From Amycolatopsis benzoatilytica AK 16/65 (GTDB lineage Bacteria; Actinomycetota; Actinomycetes; Mycobacteriales; Pseudonocardiaceae), in assembly GCF_000383915.1 (NCBI RefSeq), contig NZ_KB912942.1:3903795-3967794 (forward strand): a stretch of 64,000 nucleotides of DNA. The letters are read 5' to 3'. A model generated the notes under the pieces. That model saw nothing but the letters and a program-made list of their open reading frames with translations, did no database searches and had not been told where the DNA came from. A program made the translations under genes and the position numbers. Positions 7,565 through 16,106 of this stretch are shown piece by piece; the stretch's first letter is position 1, and every line of letters begins with the position of its first letter.

Positions 7565-7858
7565 ATGGCTTTGGGCCAGTTCCAGATCAGCTTCGCCACG
7601 ATGCAGGACACCGTCGGGCAGGCGAAGCAGCAGTCCGGGCAGATCACCGAGCTGCTGGACCAGATGAAGGCAGTGATCGAAGGCCAGCGCGAGAACTGGA
7701 CCGGCGTCGCCGCCGACATGTTCCACGAGACCTACAACTACTGCCACCAGGCTGCGCTCACCCTTCCGCAGGCGCTGGACGCCGCCTCGCAGACCCTCGC
7801 GCAGATCAACGAGGGCACTTCGAACACCGAAGGCAACAACGCCAAGCGATTCGCCTAG
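7565..7858 (+). CDS. WXG100-family T7SS secretion target (second of pair)
   Basis: A 97-residue helix-turn-helix protein with the classic motif W45-T-G. It has no YxxxD at its end, so it fits the ESAT-6-like (EsxA-like) partner that is exported together with the signal-bearing protein encoded just upstream. GAAAGGACG precedes the ATG. A stable hairpin at 7870-7896 directly after the stop separates this pair from the rest of the operon, which would allow the two small proteins to be made in excess over the membrane machinery. Confidence 0.93.
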   Translation: MALGQFQISFATMQDTVGQAKQQSGQITELLDQMKAVIEGQRENWTGVAADMFHETYNYCHQAALTLPQALDAASQTLAQINEGTSNTEGNNAKRFA

Positions 7859-7869
7859 CACCGACGCTG

Positions 7870-7896
7870 TCGTCCGCGGCGCCGTGCCGCGGACGA
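7870..7896 (+). terminator. Intercistronic hairpin after the WXG100 pair
   Basis: A perfect 11-bp stem (7870-7880 and 7886-7896) with a 5-base loop, starting 12 bases after the stop. There is no T run. It is probably a partial terminator or a 3' stabiliser that sets the stoichiometry between the WXG100 pair and the downstream genes. Confidence 0.55.
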
Positions 7897-7921
7897 GAAC
7901 GAGGAAGGAGGTTGAACGGGC

Positions 7922-8464
7922 ATGGCTAATTCAGCTGCCAATCCTTACGGGCGGAGCGACAACCACACACAGACGTCGTCCGACGGCAAGTTCCACAGCC
8001 CCGGCGACCAGGCTCCGCCAGACGTGAACAACCAGTGGATCCCGCCCGGCGACGTCGGCACCGCGCCGCCGGTGCCCGGCGGTTCCGAACATCCCGGCAG
8101 GGGCGTCACCGCGGTCAACACCGAGGCGATGCGCACGTTCGCGAAGAACATGCAGACGCTCGCGGACGGGCCGCTCAAGGATCTCCCGGCGAAACTCGAC
8201 GGGGTCCAGCTGAAGCCGGGCGTGTTCCTGACGGCGCACGACAAGATCGTCACGCCGATCCAGGGCACGAACATGCTGGTGGACAACACCCGCACCGCGA
8301 TCCACGACCTGTGCAAGGCACTGGACGAGGTCGCGGACGCGGTCACCAAGGCGTCGAAGGCGTACGACAACGCCGACGAGGTCAACAAGATGTCGGCCGA
8401 CGACTACAACCAGTACTTCAACACAGTCAGCGGCCACATCACCAGCGCCGGTCAGAAACCCTGA
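7922..8464 (+). CDS. ESX-type helical protein of unknown function with YxxxD signal
   Basis: A 180-residue protein. The first 65 residues are polar and disordered-looking (many N, P, G, S); residues about 65-180 are helical. Y148 and D152 form a YxxxD T7SS export signal late in the helical part (SKAYDNADEV). There is no W-x-G. A strong RBS (GGAAGGAGG) precedes the ATG. Its place after the WXG100 pair and before the proline-rich WXG protein suggests a secreted partner, perhaps the dimer mate of the next gene product. I do not recognise a named family. Confidence 0.75.
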   Translation: MANSAANPYGRSDNHTQTSSDGKFHSPGDQAPPDVNNQWIPPGDVGTAPPVPGGSEHPGRGVTAVNTEAMRTFAKNMQTLADGPLKDLPAKLDGVQLKPGVFLTAHDKIVTPIQGTNMLVDNTRTAIHDLCKALDEVADAVTKASKAYDNADEVNKMSADDYNQYFNTVSGHITSAGQKP

Positions 8465-8509
8465 CCGGCGGGCGGCGGTCTCTCCCGGGTTCGAAGCGAT
8501 CGAGGAACG

Positions 8510-11500
8510 ATGTCGGACGACAACAACACCCACGGGTTCACCTCGGATGACAACGGGGTCTGGCCGGACACCACCCAGACCGGGAACCAGAACTCCACCG
8601 GCGACCCGTCGAAGGATTTCGACGGGCTGACGTGGAAGCAGATCGAAGCGGCGATTCTGGGCGGCGGCTCGCTGTCCGGCGGCCAGGACAACCTGGACAA
8701 GGCCTACGGCAATGTCAACTGGCAGTCGCTTCAGGACGCGGCCGGGGTGTTTCAGGAGACGCAGCAGAACCTCGCGATGGTCGCTCAGTCCATTCAGGAC
8801 CAGACCGCCGCCCTCGCCGGCCCGGACGGCCCGTGGAAGGGCGACGCCGCGGACAAGTTCAAGACCATGATGACCACGCTGGGCAACAAGTTCTCGGATC
8901 TGGCCGACCGGATCGGGGACGGCGGCGGGTCCAACAACGTGCCGACGAACCTGGTCAATGCCGCGGCGTATCTCAAGTGGGCGCAGGACACGATCCGCTA
9001 CATCGACAGCTACTACGCCAGCCAGGTGCTGGCGCAGGGCAGCAAATACCACCTCAGCGACGGGCGCGCGTACATTTCGCAGTTCCCCGAAGCGGTCACG
9101 ATGATGACCAACGACATGCGCAAGGTGGGCGGCCAGCTCGCGCAGAAGTACCACACCGTGCACGTCAACGAGGGCAAGACGACGCCGCCCCCGACTCCCG
9201 ACTCGACGCCCCCGCCGCCGCCGACCCCGCCGCCTCCTCCCCCGCCCCCGCCGCCGCCGGCCGACCCGCCTCCTCCGCCGCCGGTCACCCCGCCCCCTCC
9301 GGCGGCGCCGCCTCCCCCGACCACGCCGCCCCCGCCTTCGCCGACGCCGCCGCCGGTGTCTCCCCCGCCGGTGTCTCCCCCGCCGGGCGGCGGGAGCACG
9401 CCGCCTCCGGTGAACGCCGCGTCGATCCCGCCGCCGCCCAACGGCGTCAACGGGCCCGAGGGCACCGGTCCCGGCGGGAACAGCACGCCCCCGCCGCTCA
9501 AGAACGCGGTCGTGCAGCCGCCGCCGGCCGACCTGAACGGCCTGGGCGGAAACAGCACGCCTCCGCCGCTTGCCAACGCTGCCATCCCGCCGCCTCCGGG
9601 CGACGCCACCGGGCCGGGCGGCGCTGGCCTCAACCCGCCGAACCTGCAGAACCCGCCGGGCGACGGCGGCGCGCAGGTGCCGCCGCCGATCACGCCCGCC
9701 GTCCTTCCGCCGCCCCCGGGCGACAGCAGTGCGGTCAAGCCGCCCGGCGGGTCGAACGGCGGCCTCAACCTGAAGCCCCCCGCGGTCTCGCCGCCGCCCG
9801 GCGGGTCGAACGGCGGGTCGAACGGCGGCCTCAACCTGAAGCCGCCGGCCATCTCGCCGCCGCCCGCCGGGCCGGGCAGCCTCGGCAGCACCGGCCCCGG
9901 CGGGTCCGGGCACGTGGCTCCGCCGTCGATCCCGGCACCGCCGGGCGCCAGCGGCAACCTGGCCGGCAACGCACTCAATCCGGCGCACCTGCCACCGGGC
10001 TTGAACCCGCCGTCGGACAAGACGCCGGGCGGTGCGGGCATGCCGATGATGCCGCCGGGCGGCAGCGGCGGCAGCGGGCTGAACTCCCCGTCGTCAGAAC
10101 GGCCGGATTCCTCCGGACTGCTCGGCAACATCAAGGAGCCGTGGCTGAGCAACCCGCCCGACGGCATCGGCAACCCCAATGCGCACGGCGAAACGCCTCC
10201 GCTGCACTCTGCCGAGTGGGCGCCCCCGCCCGGCGCGAGCGGCGGAACCGGTCCTGGCAGCGTCAGCGGACCCGGCGGTGTCGGCGGTCCAGGCGACGTC
10301 AGCGGTCCGGGCGCGATCAAGGGCCTCGGCGAAAGCACCGTGCCGAAAATGCCCGAACCACCCGCCAGCCACGACCAGCAGCCGCTCCCGGCCACCCCGC
10401 CGATGATGCCGCCCGGCGGCATGGGCGGCGGCAGCGGACTCAACACCCCCGCCGCCGAACGCCCGGACTCCTCCGGACTGCTCGGCAACATCAAGGAGCC
10501 GTGGCTGAGCAACCCGCCCGACGGCATCGGCAACCCCAATGCGCACGGCGAAACGCCCCCGCTGCACTCTGCCGAGTGGGCGCCCCCGCCCGGCGCGAGC
10601 GGCGGAACCGGCCACGGACCCGGCAGCATCGGCGGTCCGGGCAGCATCGGCGGACCTGGCGACGTCGGAGACCCGGGCGCGATCAAGGGCCTCGGCGAAA
10701 GCACCGTGCCGAAAATGCCCGAACCACCCGCGAACCACGACCAGCAGCCGCTCCCGGCCGCCCCGCCGATGATGCCGCCCGGCGGCATGGGCGGCGGCAG
10801 CGGACTCAACACCCCCGCCGCCGAACGCCCGGACTCGGCCGGACTGCTCGGCAACATCAAGGAGCCGTGGACCGCCGCTGCCCCTGACGGCATCGGAGAC
10901 CCGGCTGCATCGGGAGACACCCCGCCAAGCCATGCCGCCGAATGGGCGCCGTCGCCGGACGCCGCAGCGCCCGGCGAGGCGGTCAAGGGCCTCGGCGAAA
11001 GCACCGTGCCGAAAATGCCCGAACCACCCGCCAGCCACGACCAGCAGCCGCTCCCGGCCACCCCGCCGATGATGCCGCCCGGCGGCATGGGCGGTAGCAG
11101 CGGACTCAACACCCCCGCCGCCGAACGCCCGGACTCCTCCGGACTGCTCGGCAACATCAAGGAGCCCTGGGCCGCGGCCAGCCCCGTCGGCGTCGGAGAC
11201 CCGGCCGCGCTCGGCGACACCCCGTCGAGCCAAGCCGCCGAATGGGCGCCGCCCGCCGACAACGGCAGCGAACCCCAGCCGGCCCCCGGCGTGCCGATGA
11301 CGCCGCCCGGCGGCGGGGCGAACACGCCCGCCGCCGAGCGCCCGGACTCGGCCGGCTTGCTCGGTGCCATCCAAGAACCGTGGGCCGCGGACCTTCCGGA
11401 AAACATCGGGGATCCCGGCGCGCACGAAGGTGCGGCGCCGCTGCCGACGGCACCGTGGGCCGGACCGTCCAGGGTGGGCACTCCCGCCTCGGAATCCGCT

Positions 11501-12070
11501 AAGGACACTCCGGCTCCACCGGAAGCCGTGCATCTGCTGCCCGCCGGTGCCGACCCGTGGACCAGCGCCGGTGCCGAGGCCGGCTGGGGCACTGGCGCAC
11601 AACCGGGCCGGGCCGCCACCGGGGAAACCGGCGATCCGGTGCGGGTCGCGGTGGTCCGGCCGCTGGGCACCGAGGACACCTCCGCCTGGGACGTCGGCAC
11701 CGCCGAGTTCCTGCCCGGCCTCCTTCCCGTCCCGGCCGCGGCCGACGAGCGGGCCGAGGAGATCCGCACCGACTTCGTCGAGCGCAGCGACGAACCGTGG
11801 CAGCCGGCGGGCACCGGGGAACCGGTGCTGGGCACTTACCAGCGGGTCCGCGGCGCGACGGCGGAGATCCTCTCCGACGAGATGCCCACCTGCGGCGACC
11901 TGCCCGAACCGCTGCGGTCCGAAGCGGACGACGCGGGCGAGGGGGACGCGGCAGCCGCCGAGGAAGAACCCGAAGAGGAAGAAGAACGCACCATGGCCGA
12001 CCTGCTGCAGCAGGACGACTCGGCCTGGGGCCGGGCGGCGAACCAGGGCTCCTCCGGGGTGCTCGAATGA
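8510..12070 (+). CDS. Large proline-rich WXG-domain protein of the T7SS
   Basis: An 1186-residue protein. Residues about 60-220 form a WXG100-like helical hairpin (W109-K-G) that would engage the secretion machinery. Residues about 225-500 are extremely Pro-rich. Residues about 510-985 hold five imperfect copies of a module built around ERPDSxGLLGNIKEPW and ending in AEWAP, joined by linkers such as KGLGESTVPKMPEPP. The C-terminus has an acidic stretch (EEEPEEEEER) and ends LLQQDDSAWGRAANQGSSGV. It resembles PPE-like or cell-wall-spanning ESX substrates in architecture but not in sequence. The first two module copies are almost identical at DNA level. It is probably an extracellular or wall-spanning component; the role is unknown. 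Confidence 0.8.
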   Translation: MSDDNNTHGFTSDDNGVWPDTTQTGNQNSTGDPSKDFDGLTWKQIEAAILGGGSLSGGQDNLDKAYGNVNWQSLQDAAGVFQETQQNLAMVAQSIQDQTAALAGPDGPWKGDAADKFKTMMTTLGNKFSDLADRIGDGGGSNNVPTNLVNAAAYLKWAQDTIRYIDSYYASQVLAQGSKYHLSDGRAYISQFPEAVTMMTNDMRKVGGQLAQKYHTVHVNEGKTTPPPTPDSTPPPPPTPPPPPPPPPPPADPPPPPPVTPPPPAAPPPPTTPPPPSPTPPPVSPPPVSPPPGGGSTPPPVNAASIPPPPNGVNGPEGTGPGGNSTPPPLKNAVVQPPPADLNGLGGNSTPPPLANAAIPPPPGDATGPGGAGLNPPNLQNPPGDGGAQVPPPITPAVLPPPPGDSSAVKPPGGSNGGLNLKPPAVSPPPGGSNGGSNGGLNLKPPAISPPPAGPGSLGSTGPGGSGHVAPPSIPAPPGASGNLAGNALNPAHLPPGLNPPSDKTPGGAGMPMMPPGGSGGSGLNSPSSERPDSSGLLGNIKEPWLSNPPDGIGNPNAHGETPPLHSAEWAPPPGASGGTGPGSVSGPGGVGGPGDVSGPGAIKGLGESTVPKMPEPPASHDQQPLPATPPMMPPGGMGGGSGLNTPAAERPDSSGLLGNIKEPWLSNPPDGIGNPNAHGETPPLHSAEWAPPPGASGGTGHGPGSIGGPGSIGGPGDVGDPGAIKGLGESTVPKMPEPPANHDQQPLPAAPPMMPPGGMGGGSGLNTPAAERPDSAGLLGNIKEPWTAAAPDGIGDPAASGDTPPSHAAEWAPSPDAAAPGEAVKGLGESTVPKMPEPPASHDQQPLPATPPMMPPGGMGGSSGLNTPAAERPDSSGLLGNIKEPWAAASPVGVGDPAALGDTPSSQAAEWAPPADNGSEPQPAPGVPMTPPGGGANTPAAERPDSAGLLGAIQEPWAADLPENIGDPGAHEGAAPLPTAPWAGPSRVGTPASESAKDTPAPPEAVHLLPAGADPWTSAGAEAGWGTGAQPGRAATGETGDPVRVAVVRPLGTEDTSAWDVGTAEFLPGLLPVPAAADERAEEIRTDFVERSDEPWQPAGTGEPVLGTYQRVRGATAEILSDEMPTCGDLPEPLRSEADDAGEGDAAAAEEEPEEEEERTMADLLQQDDSAWGRAANQGSSGVLE
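10046..11470 (+). repeat. Five in-frame tandem modules in the proline-rich WXG gene
   Basis: Units begin at ATGATG/ATGACG codons at 10046, 10403, 10769, 11069 and 11297 (spacings 357, 366, 300 and 228). Units 1 and 2 share a nearly identical block of about 150 bases (from about 10108 and about 10465), which points to a recent duplication. All spacings are multiples of three, so the frame is kept. Confidence 0.85.
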
Positions 12071-12083
12071 GAAGGGTGCGCCG

Positions 12084-15000
12084 ATGAGCACGGAAACGGT
12101 GAAGCGGGGCCCGCGCGCGGCGGGCCCCGAGATGCCCGACGGCCAGGAGGAGCTGCAGGAACCGCCGGTGATGGCGGAGCCGGCGGCGCGCGATTTCAAC
12201 TCGCTGCTGATGATGCTGCCGATGGCCATCGGGTCGCTGGTGATGGTGCTGGCGTTCTCCGGGGTCGCGGGCAGCTCGCCGTTCACCTACGTCATCGGCG
12301 GCGGCATGGGCGTGTCCATGATCGCGATGAGCCTCGGGCAGCTGTCCCGCGCGGCCGCCGAACGCAAGCGCAAGATGCAGGCCGAACGGCGCGACTACCT
12401 GCGCTACATCGCCCAGGTGCGGGACCGGGCGCGGTCGACCGCCGAGGAGCAGCGGCGGGCGGTGGCGTGGAACAACCCGTCGCCGGACTCGCTGTGGGCG
12501 CTCGCGACGGGGCCGCGGCTGTGGGAGCGGCGGATCAGCCACGAGGACTTCGCGCGGGTGCGGATCGGGCTCGGCGCCCAGCAGTCGGCGCTGGAGCTGG
12601 TGCCGCCGGTGACCAAGCCGATCGAGGACCTGGAACCGCTTTCGGCGATTTCGCTGCGCCGGTTCACCGAGACCTACCGCACGCTGTCCGGCATTCCGAC
12701 CGCGGTCGGGCTGCGCAGTTTCACCAGCGTCGAGTTCGACGGCGATCCGGACGCGGCGGTCGCGCTGGTGCGCGCGATGCTCGCGCAACTGGTCGCCTTC
12801 CACTCGCCGGACGAACTGCGGCTGGCGGTGCTCACCGCCGAAACCGCGCAAGCCCAGTGGGACTGGGTGAAATGGCTGCCGCACAACAACCATCCGACGT
12901 TGCGCGACGCGGCCGGCCCGCTGCGGCTGCTCGCCGCCGACCACGACGAGCTGATGGACGTCCTCGGCCCGGACGTGGCCGACCGCGACGACCACGACAA
13001 GACCGTCGGGCCGACCACCACCGAACCGTTCGTGGTGATCGTGGCGCACCTGGCGGCGATCCCGGAGTCCTCGCGGCTGCTCGGCGCGGGGCTGCGCAAC
13101 GTGGTGCTGCTGGACGTGACCGGTTCGCTGCCCGGCGGGCCCAAAGTCCTGCGGCTGACCGCCAAGGACGACCTGGTCGAATTCCCGGCGGGCAGCGGCG
13201 TGGGCTCGGCGGCTCGGGACGAGCTTTCGGTGACGCAGGCCGAGGGACTGGCCCGGCTGCTCGCGCCGAAGCGCACCAGCGGCACGCTGGAAATCGCCGA
13301 CCAGCCCTTGGAAAGCGACTTCGGGCTCACCGCGCTGCTGGGCATCAAGGACGTGCACACCTTCGACGTGCCGGCGCAATGGCGGCCGCGCGCGGTGCAG
13401 CGGGCCCGGATGTCGGTGCCGATCGGCGTGACCGAGGACGGCGAGATCGTCGAGCTGGACCTCAAAGAGTCGGCGCAGGGCGGAATGGGCCCGCACGGGA
13501 TGCTGATCGGCGCGACCGGCTCCGGCAAGTCCGAGCTGCTGCGCACCCTGGTGCTCGGGCTGGCCGCCACGCACTCGTCGGAGATCCTCAACTTCGTGCT
13601 CGTCGACTTCAAAGGCGGCGCGACGTTCCTCGGCATGGACCGGCTGCCGCACACCTCGGCGACGATCACCAACCTCGCCGACGAACTGCCGCTGGTCGAC
13701 CGGATGCAGGACTCGCTCAACGGCGAAATGGTGCGGCGGCAGGAACAGCTGCGCGCGAGCGGCTATCCGTCGCTCTACGAATACGAAAAAGCGCGCGCCG
13801 CGGGCGAGCAGCTGGCCCCGATGCCGACGCTGTTCCTGGTCGTGGACGAGTTCTCCGAGCTGCTGAGCGCGAAGCCGGAGTTCATGGAGCTGTTCGTGTC
13901 GGTGGGACGGCTCGGCCGCAGCCTCGGCGTGCACCTGCTGCTCGCGTCGCAGCGGCTGGACGAGGGCCGCATCCACCGGGTGGAAGGCCATTTGTCCTAC
14001 CGGATCGCGTTGCGCACGTTCTCCTCGATGGAGTCCCGCAGCGTGATCGGCGCGGGCAGCGCCTACGAACTTCCGCCGGAACCGGGCAACGGTTACCTGA
14101 AGATCGACACCACGAACCTGGTGCGGTTCAAGGCCGCCTACGTATCCGGTCCGGTGCCCGCGGGCAGCGGCGACACCTCGGCGACGGCCGCTGCACGGGC
14201 GAGCCGGGAGGTCGTCCCGTTCTTCACCCAGGCGCACCCCGCGAAGCTCATCGTGCGCGACGACGAGCCTGAGCAGGCCGAGAAGCGGTCCGACGCGGAC
14301 GCGCTCGAAGCGGCCGCGCCGGGCGGGCCGACGCTCGCCGACGTGTTCATCGACCGGCTGACCGGCGCCGGTCCGGCGGCGCGGCAGGTGTGGCTGCCGC
14401 CGCTGGCGGAATCGCCGAGCCTGGATTCCCTGCTGCCGAGCGTGCTGCCGGACCCGGTGCGCGGGATGTCCGTGCAGGACCCGGCGCACTGGGGACGGCT
14501 GCGGGTGCCGATGGGCATGATCGACCGGCCGTTCGAGCAGGTGCGCGAACTGCTGATGGCCGACCTGTCGTCGGCGGCCGGGCACCTCGCGGTGGTCGGC
14601 GGGCCCAAGACCGGCAAATCGACGCTGCTGCGCACCCTGGTGCTGGCGCTGGCGATGACGCACACCCCGCAGGAGGTCCAGTTCTACGGGCTGGACTTCG
14701 GCGGCGGCGGGATCATGCCGCTGTCCGGGCTGCCGCACGTCGGCTCGGTCGCCACCCGGCTCGAACGCGACCGGGTGGTCCGGACCATCGAAGAGATCTC
14801 GCAGGTCATGGAACATCGCGAGGCGCTGTTCTCCGAGCACGGCATCGAATCCATGGAGGCTTACCGCGCGCTGCGCCGCAGCGGACGGATCGAGGATCCG
14901 TTCGGCGACGTGTTCCTGGTGGTGGACGGCTGGTACAGCCTCAAGAACGACTACGGCGAGCTGGAGCAGAAGATCGGCGAGCTGGCTTCGCGCGGCTTGT

Positions 15001-16106
15001 CGTTCGGGGTGCACGTGGCGATCGGCGCGACCCGCTGGTCGGAGATCCGGCCCTACCTGCGGGACCTGCTGCAGACCCGGTTCGAGCTGCGGCTCGGCGA
15101 TCCGATGGAATCGGAAATCGGCTCCCGCAAAGCGAAAACCGTGCCTAACCAGCCGGGCCGCGGCCTGACCCCGGACGGCCTGCACTTCCTCGCCGGGCTG
15201 CCGCGGATGGACGGCAGCGGGGACACCGGGGACCTCGCCGCCGCTACCAAGGCGGTCGCCGAGGAGGTGCACCTGTTCTGGCCGGGCGCGCCCGCCCCGT
15301 CGGTGCGGCTGCTGCCGGCGAAACTGCCGATGGCGAAGCTGCCGCCGCCCGACGGCGACCTGCGGATCGCGCTGGGCCAGGACGAGCAGCGGCTGTTGCC
15401 GGTGTACCACGATTTCGCCGCCACCCCGCATCTGCTCGCGTTCGGCGACAACGAAACCGGCAAGACGAACCTGCTGCGCCTGGTGCTGCGCTCGGTGCTG
15501 GCGCGCTACCAGCCGAGCGAAGCGAAGATCGTGCTCGCCGACCCGGGACGGCTGCTGGACGCCGAGGTGCCCGAGGAGTACCGCGTCGGATACGCGACCA
15601 CCACCGAGGCGCTGCAGGAGCTCGCGCAGCAGGCGAGCGTGTCGCTCACGCCGCGAGTGCCGGACCAGACCATCACCGCGGACCGGCTCAAGCGCCGCGA
15701 CTGGTGGACCGGGCCGCGGCTGTTCTTCGTGATCGACGACTACCAGCTGCTGACCACCGGCATGGGGTCGCCGCTGGAACCGCTGCTTTCCTTGCTGTCG
15801 CAGGGTTCCTACATCGGGTTCCACCTGATCCTCGGCCGCAGCACCTCGGGCGCGATGCGTGCGCTGGCCGATCCGGTGGTGCGCCGGATCTGGGAGCTGG
15901 GCAGCCCGGGCGTGGTCTTCTCCTATCCCAAGGAGGAGGGCAAGTTCCTCGGCGAGGCGACGCCGCGGCAGCTGCCCGCCGGTCGCGCTCAGCTGGTCAC
16001 CCGGCGCGGCGTGAAGGTGGTGCAGACCGGGTTCGTCCCGGAGGACGACGACCGGCCCGCCGACGGCCAGTTCCCGCTCGTGACGACCGACAGGGGTGTG
16101 CGATGA
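12084..16106 (+). CDS. eccC: Type VII secretion ATPase EccC
   Basis: The protein has 1340 residues from the ATG at 12084, 13 bases after the previous stop. Two transmembrane helices lie near residues 35-90. Three FtsK/SpoIIIE-type ATPase domains follow, with Walker A motifs GATGSGKS (476-483), GGPKTGKS (from 839) and GDNETGKT (from 1121). The first domain has a full Walker B with Glu (LFLVVDEFSEL). The second and third have VVDGW and VIDDY, lacking that Glu, as in known EccC where only the first domain is strongly catalytic and the others bind substrate signals. It is the membrane motor that recognises YxxxD substrates. It is fused (EccCa plus EccCb in one chain) and overlaps eccD by 4 bases. 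Confidence 0.97.
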   Translation: MSTETVKRGPRAAGPEMPDGQEELQEPPVMAEPAARDFNSLLMMLPMAIGSLVMVLAFSGVAGSSPFTYVIGGGMGVSMIAMSLGQLSRAAAERKRKMQAERRDYLRYIAQVRDRARSTAEEQRRAVAWNNPSPDSLWALATGPRLWERRISHEDFARVRIGLGAQQSALELVPPVTKPIEDLEPLSAISLRRFTETYRTLSGIPTAVGLRSFTSVEFDGDPDAAVALVRAMLAQLVAFHSPDELRLAVLTAETAQAQWDWVKWLPHNNHPTLRDAAGPLRLLAADHDELMDVLGPDVADRDDHDKTVGPTTTEPFVVIVAHLAAIPESSRLLGAGLRNVVLLDVTGSLPGGPKVLRLTAKDDLVEFPAGSGVGSAARDELSVTQAEGLARLLAPKRTSGTLEIADQPLESDFGLTALLGIKDVHTFDVPAQWRPRAVQRARMSVPIGVTEDGEIVELDLKESAQGGMGPHGMLIGATGSGKSELLRTLVLGLAATHSSEILNFVLVDFKGGATFLGMDRLPHTSATITNLADELPLVDRMQDSLNGEMVRRQEQLRASGYPSLYEYEKARAAGEQLAPMPTLFLVVDEFSELLSAKPEFMELFVSVGRLGRSLGVHLLLASQRLDEGRIHRVEGHLSYRIALRTFSSMESRSVIGAGSAYELPPEPGNGYLKIDTTNLVRFKAAYVSGPVPAGSGDTSATAAARASREVVPFFTQAHPAKLIVRDDEPEQAEKRSDADALEAAAPGGPTLADVFIDRLTGAGPAARQVWLPPLAESPSLDSLLPSVLPDPVRGMSVQDPAHWGRLRVPMGMIDRPFEQVRELLMADLSSAAGHLAVVGGPKTGKSTLLRTLVLALAMTHTPQEVQFYGLDFGGGGIMPLSGLPHVGSVATRLERDRVVRTIEEISQVMEHREALFSEHGIESMEAYRALRRSGRIEDPFGDVFLVVDGWYSLKNDYGELEQKIGELASRGLSFGVHVAIGATRWSEIRPYLRDLLQTRFELRLGDPMESEIGSRKAKTVPNQPGRGLTPDGLHFLAGLPRMDGSGDTGDLAAATKAVAEEVHLFWPGAPAPSVRLLPAKLPMAKLPPPDGDLRIALGQDEQRLLPVYHDFAATPHLLAFGDNETGKTNLLRLVLRSVLARYQPSEAKIVLADPGRLLDAEVPEEYRVGYATTTEALQELAQQASVSLTPRVPDQTITADRLKRRDWWTGPRLFFVIDDYQLLTTGMGSPLEPLLSLLSQGSYIGFHLILGRSTSGAMRALADPVVRRIWELGSPGVVFSYPKEEGKFLGEATPRQLPAGRAQLVTRRGVKVVQTGFVPEDDDRPADGQFPLVTTDRGVR

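Noticed and set aside
7931..11835. Long minus-strand frames (7931-9988 and 9013-11835) opposite the ESX genes.
   Set aside because: They are Gly/Arg-rich mirror images of the Pro-rich protein with no RBS and no known domain.
11499..15824. A 1441-residue open frame on the minus strand opposite eccC.
   Set aside because: It is antisense to a clear EccC with three Walker motifs. Its composition is Arg/His/Gln/Pro-rich with no motif, the usual shadow of third-position GC bias.
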